Of a DNA stretch of 64,000 nt, positions 1 through 9,802 are shown in pieces. Every line of letters begins with the position of its first letter. The stretch's first letter is position 1. The notes under the pieces were generated by a model. It was not told where the DNA came from, searched no databases, and saw only the letters and a program-made list of their open reading frames with translations. The translations under genes were made by a program, and so were the position numbers. The DNA is from Pseudomonadota bacterium (GTDB taxonomy: Bacteria; Pseudomonadota; Gammaproteobacteria; Halothiobacillales; Halothiobacillaceae). The DNA is taken from NCBI GenBank assembly GCA_021795795.1, contig JAJYPA010000001.1, positions 1-64,000 on the forward strand, written 5' to 3'.

Positions 1-998
1 TTGTCGCCCGCCTCCTCAAGCCGCGCCCGCAGGTCGTCGAGGAACAGCGGGTTCAGTACCTTGAGGATGTTGGGGACGCTGGTGTAGTGCATCCCCAGTT
101 CGCCGCGCTCTTCGTCCTCGGCGACTGCCTGGATCATCGAGCCGAAGATGTCCGGGTTGATGCGGGTCCAGTCGAGGCCGCCGACATGCAGCAGGTAGGA
201 GCGGGCGATCTTGCTGAACTTCGGCACGTCCATGCTGCCGGAGAACAGACCGCCGTTGACGTAGGGGAAGTCGATATTGTCGGCCCAGCGGGGAAGATGG
301 GCTGCTGCCCGGTCCTCGCGCGGGGTGTTCATGGCACGAAACAGCGTGCTGATCACCTCGTGCGTGTTGAATGAATCCCTGGCGCTCATCTGCGCGATGG
401 TGTCGGTGAACTTGCCTTTGCCGCCGAAGATATCGGTGTCCTCGGCAAAGAAGCAGAAAATCAGCCGCGCCATGAAGTGGTTCATGTCGTGGCGGCGCTC
501 GGCCTTGCCCCATTCGGGGTTGTCTTTCAGCAGTTCGAGGTAGAGGCGATTGAGGCGACTGGTCGCCCGGATGTCGAAGGCGTTTTCGCTGATCTGCCGG
601 ACGGTGCTGATGCCCGCCAGCGGCAGGAAGAAGCCGAAGTGATCGGGAAAGTCCTTGAAGGCGCAGGCGATGGTCTCGCCGCTGGTCAGATCTTCGGCCT
701 CGAAGTCCGCGCCGTCGGTGGCGAGGATGAACTTGGCCTTGGCCCTGGCCGTCGCCGGGCTGGCCTTGAGGGCGGCCAGCGTCTGCGTCACCCGCCCTGC
801 GTCGCAGGTCAGGATGTGGATGTTGCTGGTCTGAAGCACGCCGCCGAGGTCGGACTTGTTCGACGCCCCCGCGCGCAGGCGCTTGAGGGTCGTCGCCTTG
901 TTGCCGAAGGCTTCCAAGAAGGCGTAGGGGAACTCTGCGCGGTCAAAGGGCTGCTCCGCGAGGTCGGTGATGGCTTGTTCGATTTCTACGGCGTTCAT
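1..998 (-). CDS. MmeI-like class I SAM-dependent DNA methyltransferase, N-terminal part (cut by window edge)
   Basis: The frame runs from ATG at 998 off the left edge, giving about 332 residues. It matches the N-terminal half of MmeI-like DNA methyltransferases: an N-terminal domain (about 1-140) with a FPDHFGFFLPLAG stretch, a helical spacer with RRHDMNHFMARLIFCFFAED, then FGSMIQAVAEDEERGELGMHYTS just before the expected SAM-binding domain, which lies outside the window. Whether the N-terminal domain keeps an active nuclease site cannot be judged; I do not see an obvious D-E-x-K set. The start lies only 46 bp downstream of the guaA stop codon. The gene looks GC-richer than its neighbours, which suggests an acquired restriction-modification or defence locus. 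Family assignment is by recalled similarity. Confidence 0.8.
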   Translation of the reverse strand, partial: MNAVEIEQAITDLAEQPFDRAEFPYAFLEAFGNKATTLKRLRAGASNKSDLGGVLQTSNIHILTCDAGRVTQTLAALKASPATARAKAKFILATDGADFEAEDLTSGETIACAFKDFPDHFGFFLPLAGISTVRQISENAFDIRATSRLNRLYLELLKDNPEWGKAERRHDMNHFMARLIFCFFAEDTDIFGGKGKFTDTIAQMSARDSFNTHEVISTLFRAMNTPREDRAAAHLPRWADNIDFPYVNGGLFSGSMDVPKFSKIARSYLLHVGGLDWTRINPDIFGSMIQAVAEDEERGELGMHYTSVPNILKVLNPLFLDDLRARLEEAGD

Positions 999-1044
999 GA
1001 TATCGGGGCACTCCCCAGATCACTGCCCGACGGGGATCGCCGTC

Positions 1045-2631
1045 TCACTCCCACTCGATGGTTCCCGGCGGTTTGCCGGTCACGTCATACACGACGCGGG
1101 AGATGCCATCGATTTCGTTGACGATCCGCAGGGAAACGCGCTCGAGGAATTCATACGGCAGGTGGGCCCAGCGAGCGGTCATGAAGTCGATGGTTTCCAC
1201 CGCGCGCATGGCCACGACGTAGTCGTACTTGCGGCCGTCGCCCATCACGCCGACAGATTTGACCGGCAGGAAGACTACGAAGGCCTGCGAGACTTTGTCG
1301 TATAAATCCGCAGCGCGTAGTTCCTCGATAAAAATGGCGTCGGCACGGCGCAGTAGGTCGGCATAGGGCTTTTTAACTTCGCCCAGGATGCGCACGCCAA
1401 GGCCAGGGCCCGGGAACGGATGACGGTAGACCATCTCGCTCGGCAGACCAAGTTCGACGCCGATCTTGCGCACTTCGTCCTTGAACAGCTCGCGTAGCGG
1501 TTCGAGCAGCTTGAGGCGCATGTGCGCAGGCAAACCACCGACGTTGTGGTGCGACTTGATGACGTGCGCCTTGCCGGTCTTGGAACCGGCGGATTCGATT
1601 ACGTCGGGATAAATCGTGCCTTGAGCCAACCAGGCCGCATTTTTATGCAGGTTGGCTTGTTCTTCGAAGATTTCGATAAAGATGCGGCCAATGATTTTGC
1701 GTTTTTCCTCTGGATCGGCCACGCCTTCCAGCGCGGCAAGAAAGCGCGCTTCGGCATCAACACGTATCACGCGCACACCCATGTGCTGGGCAAAGGTGTT
1801 CATGACCTGATCACCTTCGTTCAGGCGCAACAGGCCGTTATCGACAAAGATGCAGGTGAGCTGGTCGCCGATTGCCTTGTGCAGCAGTGCGGCCACGACG
1901 GAGGAATCAACCCCGCCGGAGAGCCCCAGAATCACCTCGTCGCCGCCGATCTGCTCGCGGATACGGGTGAGCATGTCGTCAATGATGTTGTCGGGTTTCC
2001 ACAGGCCACGCGTTTGGCAGATCTGGCGCACGAATCGCTCCAGAATGCGGTGGCCCTGGCGGGTATGCGTGACTTCGGGGTGGAACTGAACGCCATAGAA
2101 CCGACGCGTTTCATCGGCCATGCCGGCAATCGGCGCGTTATCCGTCGATGCCATGAGTTTGAAGCCGGTCGGCAGCTCAATGACGTGATCGCCATGGCTC
2201 ATCCAAACATCCAGCATGCCGAAGCCTTCCGGCGTGACGCTGTCTTCGATGTCTTTGAGCAAAGCCGTGTGGCCGCGCGCACGCACTTGGGCATAACCAA
2301 ACTCGCGGTGATCGGCATTCTCGACCACGCCACCGAGTTGAGCCGCCATGGTTTGCATGCCGTAACAGATACCCAGCACCGGCACGCCCAATTCGAACAC
2401 GGCCTGTGGCGCGGCGGGTGGAGTCGCTTCGATGACCGATTCAGGCCCGCCGGAGAGGATGATGCCCTGCGGCGCAAAGTCGCGCACGAACACATCGTCC
2501 ACTTCCCAGGAATGAATTTCGCAGTACACACCGCACTCGCGCACGCGACGGGCGATGAGTTGGGTGTATTGCGAACCGAAATCCAGAATCAGGATGCGTT
2601 CGGCATGAATATCGGCTGCGTGTGAGGTCAT
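1045..2631 (-). CDS. guaA: GMP synthase (glutamine-hydrolysing)
   Basis: Converts XMP to GMP using glutamine and ATP, the last step of guanylate synthesis. The 528-residue product is full length. The N-terminal class I glutamine amidotransferase domain has nucleophile Cys89 in GICYGMQ and the His/Glu of QFHPEVTH. The ATP-pyrophosphatase domain has the P-loop SGGVDSS. The C-terminal dimerisation domain ends in GTIEWE. An AGGA sequence lies about 9 nt before the ATG. guaB is upstream on the same strand, but a 226-bp gap holding a structured repeat separates them. The 3' end directly faces the methyltransferase gene. Confidence 0.97.
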   Translation of the reverse strand: MTSHAADIHAERILILDFGSQYTQLIARRVRECGVYCEIHSWEVDDVFVRDFAPQGIILSGGPESVIEATPPAAPQAVFELGVPVLGICYGMQTMAAQLGGVVENADHREFGYAQVRARGHTALLKDIEDSVTPEGFGMLDVWMSHGDHVIELPTGFKLMASTDNAPIAGMADETRRFYGVQFHPEVTHTRQGHRILERFVRQICQTRGLWKPDNIIDDMLTRIREQIGGDEVILGLSGGVDSSVVAALLHKAIGDQLTCIFVDNGLLRLNEGDQVMNTFAQHMGVRVIRVDAEARFLAALEGVADPEEKRKIIGRIFIEIFEEQANLHKNAAWLAQGTIYPDVIESAGSKTGKAHVIKSHHNVGGLPAHMRLKLLEPLRELFKDEVRKIGVELGLPSEMVYRHPFPGPGLGVRILGEVKKPYADLLRRADAIFIEELRAADLYDKVSQAFVVFLPVKSVGVMGDGRKYDYVVAMRAVETIDFMTARWAHLPYEFLERVSLRIVNEIDGISRVVYDVTGKPPGTIEWE

Positions 2632-2644
2632 TCGTCTGTTTCCT

Positions 2645-2803
2645 TAAAATAAGCTCTGAATAATTCCATCCTAGAATTTTCAGAGGGCGAAAATCAAAAA
2701 ATGCGATTTTCGATTTTCTTCATAAACAATAATTTAAATTATTGTTTATGACGGCACATCCCTGTGCCGCACGGAACGTCTGATTGAATCAGAGGTTCCT
2801 AAA
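2645..2803 (-). repeat. Structured intergenic repeat, family R2, copy A
   Basis: It shares its ends with the copy at 19272-19432, in opposite orientation: GCTCTGAATAATTCCATCCT at one end, and CGGCAC...GTGCCG followed by a hairpin around TCTGATTGAATCAGA at the other. Between them are two hairpins whose sequence differs from the other copy: 2688-2712 (stem CGAAAATC/GATTTTCG) and a perfect 30-nt inverted repeat at 2721-2750. The element fills most of the guaB-guaA gap. Confidence 0.75.
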
Positions 2804-2857
2804 GCAGACAGCGGCCAAGCGGCCGCTGCGGTTCAAATTGTGATCATATCGACCGAA

Positions 2858-4327
<1,470 letters not shown>

Positions 4328-4434
4328 TTACGGTAATGAAAATTTTGCCAATTATAGGGATGGATGGTTAGCGGGTAAACTCAAACCCGCTGAGATAGTA
4401 GCCAGAGCAGTAACTCTAAGCTAAAGTCCCATAT

Positions 4435-4609
4435 GGAACCTCTGCACGAATCCATCCGTAGCTTCGTGCAGATGCGCTCAGGCCGGTGGGCTTGCGCCAG
4501 CCGCGCGTTCACGTCCGGCCTGAGCTCCGGCATTTCAATGACTCACGTCATTGAGCGGCAGGGCATCCATACCCTGCACGGGAATGTCTGCATTTGTGCA
4601 GACATTCCC
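4435..4609 (-). repeat. MITE-like structured repeat, family R1, copy 1
   Basis: About 175 bp, inverted relative to the other three copies (28015, 28789, 59340). Ends are related to each other: GGAACCTCTGCACGAATCC at 4435 and, read from the other side, GGGAATGTCTGCA. Internal hairpins: 4580-4609 (stem GGGAATGTCTGCA with its complement) and a long stem CTCAGGCCGG (4477-4486) pairing with CCGGCCTGAG (4515-4524). A central CAATGA...TCATTG hairpin is shared by the family. With flanks it accounts for most of the 338-bp gap between guaB and the next gene. Confidence 0.8.
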
Positions 4610-4656
4610 TTTGCACCGATAAGGGCACCAAAGGCATCCACCAGGAGAAATCTAGA

Positions 4657-4977
4657 ATGAAAAAAGCTCAGAAAATAGCCACCGCAGTGACTGCAGCTGC
4701 CCTCTTAGTCGGCATCAGTGCCGCCAATGCTGCCAGCATGGCCGACTACGAAAAAGCCAAGGCAACAGCCATGGCGGAAATCAAGAAAGTTGAAGCCGAA
4801 GGCGTTGCCGCCTGGAATTCCCGTGCGAAAGACCCTGTCATGAAGCATGGTGATGAACTGGCGGCAAAGGGCGATTTTGAAGGCGCGATCAAGTACGCCG
4901 ATTACGTTGCCAGCCTGCAACCCATTGCAGCCAAGGAATGGAAGAGTCAGCCTAACCCAGGTCCGTACCAGCCGTAA
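4657..4977 (+). CDS. Small secreted helical protein, SoxXA-binding-protein-like
   Basis: 106 residues. The ATG at 4657 is chosen because AGGAGA precedes it by 8 nt and it opens directly into a Sec signal peptide (MKKAQKIATAVTAAALLVG, cleavage after ANA). The mature part is a charged helical repeat: a lysine-rich segment, then AAWNSRAK, then GDELAAKGDFEGAIKYADYVASLQ. This W-then-A-x-x-G-D-x-x-x-A pattern resembles periplasmic SoxXA-binding proteins (SoxK/SAXB) that activate thiosulfate oxidation. The assignment is by recalled pattern and is tentative. No sox genes lie next to it, and it appears monocistronic with its own terminator. Confidence 0.55.
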   Translation: MKKAQKIATAVTAAALLVGISAANAASMADYEKAKATAMAEIKKVEAEGVAAWNSRAKDPVMKHGDELAAKGDFEGAIKYADYVASLQPIAAKEWKSQPNPGPYQP

Positions 4978-5019
4978 TCAGACTTAAAATATCTGCATAA
5001 CTGCGGGTAAAACTGGAAG

Positions 5020-5044
5020 CCGGGCACCTATTGCCCGGTTTTTT
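5020..5044 (+). terminator. Rho-independent terminator after the small secreted protein gene
   Basis: Stem CCGGGCA/TGCCCGG with loop CCTAT, followed by a run of six T. Confidence 0.85.
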
Positions 5045-5100
5045 ATGCCTGCCCTTCGCTCGCAAGGCGAGGCATCCAGCAATCCTTCACTCATTCTTGA

Positions 5101-5574
5101 TTATCGCTTAAAACCGATCGTGATTCGCTCAGATCGCTTCCCTGTAATGGCAAAAGAACGCGAGATCATCTGCCCATCATGGGTCGCTTCGACCTGATAA
5201 TGACCTACCGGTAGCTGAACAAACATCTGCGGCCCGTCTGACTTCGCCTCAAGGATTGGCGTGCCCTTTGCGTCACTGATCCGCACAGGGACATCGGCGA
5301 CGAATTCACCTCCCGGCACAACCGCAAAGGTCAAATGGGTATTGAATTCACGTGCATGGGCCGCCAACCATGCGCGCTCTTCGATACCGATTCCGCCAGA
5401 AACAAAATGCACGCCACCCTGAACCTGCGGCGTCAAAGCACCCGATGCGACTTCAGCTGGCGTCAGCGACTTGATTGTGGGTTCTTCCGAGGCAGTCGGC
5501 GCCGCAGCCCAAACCATCGGGGCGCAGATCAAAGCACCTGCAATAACCAAGAAATGCAAACGATTCATGTTCAT
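5101..5574 (-). CDS. Conserved secreted protein of unknown function
   Basis: 157 residues with a Sec signal peptide (MNMNRLHFLVIAGALICAP, cleavage near VWAA). The mature part has a conserved-looking block GGIGIEERAWLAAHAREFNTHLTF, then a beta-rich domain (VPVRISDAKG...MFVQLPVGHYQVEATHDG) like carboxypeptidase-regulatory or PEGA-type beta-sandwich folds. I do not recognise a function. ATG at 5574 is preferred over GTG at 5580, since AGGA lies 8 nt before the ATG but only 2 nt before the GTG. pgpA lies downstream on the same strand after the 78-bp gap in the opposite sense of reading, so the two are separate units. Confidence 0.6.
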   Translation of the reverse strand: MNMNRLHFLVIAGALICAPMVWAAAPTASEEPTIKSLTPAEVASGALTPQVQGGVHFVSGGIGIEERAWLAAHAREFNTHLTFAVVPGGEFVADVPVRISDAKGTPILEAKSDGPQMFVQLPVGHYQVEATHDGQMISRSFAITGKRSERITIGFKR

Positions 5575-5658
5575 AGTCACGATCCTTTTTCAAGATTGGG
5601 AACATTAGTCCACAACGACAAACAAAAAGTTTCGCGCCCGAGAAGTTAAAACGAGATG

Positions 5659-6195
5659 TTAAACAAAGGCAGCAGGGAAAATTCCGGACAAAATCAACAG
5701 AGCCGCCAGAGCAAATACCCCGGCCAACAGGTCATCGACCATGATGCCCAGACCACCGGACACGTGGCGATCAAGCCAGTTGATTGGCCAGGGTTTGAGT
5801 ACATCGAACACGCGAAAAGCGAGAAAACCCCAAAGCAGGTTGAGCGGTGTGACCGGAATCAGCATGAACGGGATCAACACACCGACAATCTCATCGAACA
5901 CGATGCCGCCATGATCATGCACACCGAGCTTTTCACTGGCTCTGCCGCAAAGAAACACACCGATGGGTGTGAGCAGAAAGACAACGGCTGCCGTCAGATA
6001 TCCCGCTGGCACGGCCAGACTGGCAGCAAGCATGCCGATGAGCCATGCCAGGGCGACACCCGGCAATGTCCCGAACGTACCCGGTGCCTTTGGCGCCAAG
6101 CCGCTGCCGAACCCGAAGGCAAGCCACAGTACAGGATCGCGCCACACGCGATGGGCAAGATGAGGAATCGGCGGATTTTTCTTATGTGAACTCAT
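5659..6195 (-). CDS. pgpA: Phosphatidylglycerophosphatase A
   Basis: Dephosphorylates phosphatidylglycerophosphate to phosphatidylglycerol at the inner membrane. The 178-residue protein has about four membrane segments. It shows the family's FGFGSGLAPKAPGTFGTLPG start, an acidic FDEIVGVLIPF motif and a C-terminal MVDDLLAGVFA motif. The start follows the thiL stop by 3 nt, so both are one transcription unit, an arrangement common in proteobacteria. Confidence 0.95.
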   Translation of the reverse strand: MSSHKKNPPIPHLAHRVWRDPVLWLAFGFGSGLAPKAPGTFGTLPGVALAWLIGMLAASLAVPAGYLTAAVVFLLTPIGVFLCGRASEKLGVHDHGGIVFDEIVGVLIPFMLIPVTPLNLLWGFLAFRVFDVLKPWPINWLDRHVSGGLGIMVDDLLAGVFALAALLILSGIFPAAFV

Positions 6196-6198
6196 GAC

Positions 6199-7170
6199 TT
6201 AATCCAAATCTACCGGCGCAAAGTGATCGAACCCATGCACGTGTACTGGCATGTCATGCCGCTCGGCATCCAGTACACGAAGGCGCTTATCTTCGGTGAT
6301 TCGCCCGATCACCGTGGCGGAAATACCCAGTGTGCTCCATTGTTCGGGCGGAAGTGTAAACAGCAATTCGTAGTCATCTCCCGCCGTCAAAGGCAGATCG
6401 CGTTGTGTCGGGTCGGCGGCAAACCACGCGCGGGCGGCGGGTGAAATGGGCAGGCAATCGGTCTCAACAACAGCGCCCACATGACTGGCGCGTAAAATAT
6501 GCCCCAGATCCTGCAACAAACCATCGGAGATATCGATGGCGGCATGGGCCACCTCGGCAAGCCGCCTTCCCTCATCGACACGTGGCGTGGGGCGATTCAG
6601 GCGCATCTGCAAAAAGTCGATTTCCTCAGGATTCAAGGATGAGGGCATGGATTCGGGATGCTGAATTGAACGCAAGCCCAGACCCGCATCGCCGATCGTC
6701 CCGGTGACGGCAATCAGGTCACCGGGGCGTGCGCCCGAGCGCGTGAGCATTCGATCCGGTCGGGCGCTGCCCATGATTGTAACCGCCAGTGTACGAACCG
6801 GGCTCTTGACCGTATCGCCACCAACCAGGCAAATCCCATAGTGCTCGGCCAAGGCATAGAACCCCTGGGCAAACTGTTTCAGCCATTCCGGTTCGATCGT
6901 TGGCAAAGCCAACCCCAGCGTCACACCCAAAGGCCGCGCGCCCATCGCGGCCAGATCGGAAAGATTTACCGCCATGGCCTTATAGCCCACATCGAAGGCG
7001 TCCGTCGATTCGGGGAAATGCCGACCGTCTACCAGCAGGTCGGTACTGACCAGCAAACGCTCCCCTTCAGGCACCCGCAATGCGGCGCAGTCGTCACCCA
7101 CACCCAACACCACCGCTGCATCCGTACACGGGCGGGAAAAGTAGCGCGCGATGAGTTCAAACTCAGTCAT
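6199..7170 (-). CDS. thiL: Thiamine-monophosphate kinase
   Basis: Phosphorylates thiamine monophosphate to thiamine diphosphate. 323 residues, PurM/ThiL fold. Visible motifs are the metal and ATP site VLGVGDDCAAL near residue 25, SDLAAMGARPLG, GGDT, and C-terminal TAGDDYELLFTLP. It sits between the tatD-like gene (18 bp upstream) and pgpA (3 bp downstream). The usual ribH/nusB neighbours are not present. The ribosome site is weak. Confidence 0.95.
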   Translation of the reverse strand: MTEFELIARYFSRPCTDAAVVLGVGDDCAALRVPEGERLLVSTDLLVDGRHFPESTDAFDVGYKAMAVNLSDLAAMGARPLGVTLGLALPTIEPEWLKQFAQGFYALAEHYGICLVGGDTVKSPVRTLAVTIMGSARPDRMLTRSGARPGDLIAVTGTIGDAGLGLRSIQHPESMPSSLNPEEIDFLQMRLNRPTPRVDEGRRLAEVAHAAIDISDGLLQDLGHILRASHVGAVVETDCLPISPAARAWFAADPTQRDLPLTAGDDYELLFTLPPEQWSTLGISATVIGRITEDKRLRVLDAERHDMPVHVHGFDHFAPVDLD

Positions 7171-7188
7171 AAAGAATAGCCAGATCCA

Positions 7189-7998
7189 TCAGAGCAGATT
7201 CAACCAACGCCGGGTATTCGCGTCGGTGTATTCGGCCACGGCCGAAAGCGTTTCACCCCGTACATCTGCCAGCGTTTGGGCGGTGTGCGTGACGTAGATC
7301 GGTGTATTGGGCTTGCCGCGATGCGGCACGGGTGCGAGATAAGGCGCATCGGTTTCGATCAGTATCCGGTCTTGGGGGACTTTCTTGGCCGTTTCCCGCA
7401 GATCGGCAGCCGATTTGTAGGTGAGAATGCCGGAAAATGAAATATAGAACCCGAGATCCAGTGCCTTTTTCGCCGTATCCCAGTCTTCGACGAAACAGTG
7501 CATTACCCCACCGCAATCACGGGCGTTTTCCGACCGCAGCACGTCGATGGTGTCCTTGGCCGCCGCCCGCGTGTGGATGATGACCGGTTTTTTCAGTTCA
7601 AGCGCCGCCGCAATGTGCGCTCTGAACCGCTCATGCTGCCAACGTTCGGCCTCGCCGCTGCGAAAGTAGTCGAGACCGGTCTCGCCGATGGCCACGATCT
7701 GCTCGCAATAGGGACTCGCGCGCACATGCGACACGATTGCCTCGGCTTCAAGGGCATAGTCGGGGTCTTCGGTAGGGTGGATGCCGAACGAAATCCAGAC
7801 TTGCGGACGATCCTCGCCTGAGTGCGCATACGGTGCGACCAACTCTGCCATATCCGCCCAGCGGTCAGGATGAATCGCCACGCACAACATGCGGCGCACA
7901 CCGGCTTCGAACGCGGCGATCATGAATTGATCGAACGAATTGTCAAATGGCGTCAAATCGAGCTTGTCGAGGTGGCAATGGGTATCGAACAGGTTCAT
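7189..7998 (-). CDS. TatD family metal-dependent hydrolase (DNase)
   Basis: 269 residues covering the whole TatD domain. Metal-binding and catalytic residues are all present: DTHCHLD at the N terminus, GETGLDYFR, the HTRAA His, the MHCF His and ETDAPYLAP. Members act as 3'-5' exonucleases or, in some cases, on D-aminoacyl substrates; the subfamily substrate cannot be told from sequence alone. It leads the tatD-thiL-pgpA unit. Confidence 0.92.
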   Translation of the reverse strand: MNLFDTHCHLDKLDLTPFDNSFDQFMIAAFEAGVRRMLCVAIHPDRWADMAELVAPYAHSGEDRPQVWISFGIHPTEDPDYALEAEAIVSHVRASPYCEQIVAIGETGLDYFRSGEAERWQHERFRAHIAAALELKKPVIIHTRAAAKDTIDVLRSENARDCGGVMHCFVEDWDTAKKALDLGFYISFSGILTYKSAADLRETAKKVPQDRILIETDAPYLAPVPHRGKPNTPIYVTHTAQTLADVRGETLSAVAEYTDANTRRWLNLL

Positions 7999-8159
7999 AG
8001 GAACATTGACTCAATAAACGGAAAAATCTGTGGTTCACCGACGCAATCGCGGGACAACAACGAAACACGTTGCCCGACATGATAGGCCAACAGACAACAG
8101 TGGGCACGTGCGCCCCCTTAAATCAACCTGAAATAATCAACCCGAAATAAACCCGACGA

Positions 8160-9356
8160 TCACCGTGATGAAGGCTCGGGCGTTCGTAAACGCAGCACGC
8201 GAAACCGCTCACCCATTTCGGTGGGCATGACGAGTTCCTTGAAGCCCTGGGCAATGCGTGCGCTGACCGACCGATCCGTCGCGGCCTGCATCCGCCGGGA
8301 AAACATGTCCGGTACATCGGTGCCCAGCAGCCACGCTGCCTGGCTGCGTTCACCATCGACGACAAATCCCGCTTCCCGTGCCAAACGGGCAAGCCGTTCA
8401 AAATCGACCCAGGTGGTGATGTCCTGCAAGCCGGGATAGACGAACGGATCATCGTGCGCACGATGGCGGTAATGGCAACGCAGGGTGCCGTCCACGCGAT
8501 CCGGACGGTAGACTTCGGCAGTAGATCCACCGTAATCGAAAAGATAGAGAATGCTTACCGCTTTCGGGCGATCAAACAGTGTACGAATGGATGCCAACCA
8601 CCGCGGCAAGTCGAGATTGATTTCCGCCGCCACCGGTTCAGGCGCCAAATCGTCCAGCGGCCACAGCCCGGCACAATCGGCCAGAGCGGCTCGCAACTCG
8701 GGTGAGGCCGTATCGACAACCCAGCCGAATCGCTCGCCAACCCAACCGACTTTCAGTTCTTCGATCGTATCGATCTGCCCGGGACACCAGCGGAATCGGC
8801 AGGCCGGCATGGCATCGACGACTTCATTGGCGATCACCATGCCCCCGGCCCAGATGTCCGCCAAGTCTTTTGCATCCCTATCTTCCACCCAGGCGAGGCG
8901 CGCCCATAGCTCGGGTTTGAGCTCATCCTTGAGGCGCGACTGTTGCCGTTTGCGCAGTTCGGGGCTGATTTCCCAGATCAGATATTGATCGGGCAAACAA
9001 TCGCGTGTTTCACACGCACGCAGGAAATCCAAGGCCAGTTGGCCGGAACCCGCACCCAGTTCAAAGACCTGCCGCACCGGGTAATCGCGCTGGATCTGTT
9101 GCCATTCGTACACGAGGCCTGCCGCGAAAAAAGGCGAGCGCTCGGGCGCTGTGACAAAATCGCCACCGGCGCCGAATTGCACCTGAGCGCTGCCGTAATA
9201 GCCCAAATCGGGGTGATACAACACCTCGGCCATATAGTCCGAAAAGGATAACTGCCCATCGACCATCCTGCGCCGCAGGTGATCGATCAATGTCATGCTC
9301 TTGATCTGGTCTTCGGACGAAGGAACGGGCAGAGAGAAATCGGGCTCAGACATCAT
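8160..9356 (-). CDS. MidA/NDUFAF7-type SAM-dependent methyltransferase (DUF185)
   Basis: 398 residues. The N-terminal YMAEVLYHPDLGYYGS motif and the SAM site VFELGAGSGQLALDFL identify the MidA (PF02636) family. In eukaryotes the homologue NDUFAF7 methylates an arginine of complex I; the bacterial substrate is unknown. Two tandem ATGs (9356, 9353) could start it. It follows folB by 23 bp on the same strand, and its stop is 161 bp from the next gene. Confidence 0.9.
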   Translation of the reverse strand: MMSEPDFSLPVPSSEDQIKSMTLIDHLRRRMVDGQLSFSDYMAEVLYHPDLGYYGSAQVQFGAGGDFVTAPERSPFFAAGLVYEWQQIQRDYPVRQVFELGAGSGQLALDFLRACETRDCLPDQYLIWEISPELRKRQQSRLKDELKPELWARLAWVEDRDAKDLADIWAGGMVIANEVVDAMPACRFRWCPGQIDTIEELKVGWVGERFGWVVDTASPELRAALADCAGLWPLDDLAPEPVAAEINLDLPRWLASIRTLFDRPKAVSILYLFDYGGSTAEVYRPDRVDGTLRCHYRHRAHDDPFVYPGLQDITTWVDFERLARLAREAGFVVDGERSQAAWLLGTDVPDMFSRRMQAATDRSVSARIAQGFKELVMPTEMGERFRVLRLRTPEPSSR

Positions 9357-9379
9357 CGCTTTGAATCGAGTCGGTAGAT

Positions 9380-9787
9380 TTATTGAGGCTCAAATGCGAC
9401 AACCGGGCGGCGACGGAAGATCTCGACACCGACGCCCCGCGTGTACGGCAGGGCCAATGGCTTGCTGACCGATAATTGAATCGCCTGAATTGGAAATGCC
9501 GCAAACAGGGCGTCGACACACCGCTGTGCAAGTGTCTCGACCAGATTGAACGCGCCTGCCTGCACCAATGCCATCACGGTTTCACAAACACGCTGATAAT
9601 CAACAGTGGTCGAAATGTCGTCTCTTTTAGCAACTGCGTGGATGGGTGCCACGCCCAGCCGAATGTCCATTCTCAGTGGTTGCACCTGCTCGCGTTCATG
9701 CGGGTAGATGCCAATGATCGCATCGAATTCGAGTTGGTCGATGACAATCCAGTCCCAATCTCCGGCAGACAATGATTCTGAACTCAT
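9380..9787 (-). CDS. folB: Dihydroneopterin aldolase
   Basis: Acts in folate synthesis, converting 7,8-dihydroneopterin to 6-hydroxymethyl-dihydropterin. 135 residues. The family pattern is clear: IVIDQLEFDAIIGIYPHEREQ near the start, TVDYQRVCETV, NLVETLAQRCVDALF, and the near C-terminal VSKPLALP. GGGATGGA precedes the ATG. It sits between the FimX-like gene (15 bp upstream) and the MidA-like gene, so it is probably co-transcribed with both. Confidence 0.93.
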   Translation of the reverse strand: MSSESLSAGDWDWIVIDQLEFDAIIGIYPHEREQVQPLRMDIRLGVAPIHAVAKRDDISTTVDYQRVCETVMALVQAGAFNLVETLAQRCVDALFAAFPIQAIQLSVSKPLALPYTRGVGVEIFRRRPVVAFEPQ

Positions 9788-9802
9788 TCCATCCCCGCCT
9801 GA

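Noticed and set aside
1522..2625. Long plus-strand open frame (367 codons) opposite guaA
   Set aside because: It lies wholly antisense to the conserved guaA gene, has no ribosome site and encodes a His/Gln/Asp-rich sequence typical of a shadow frame.
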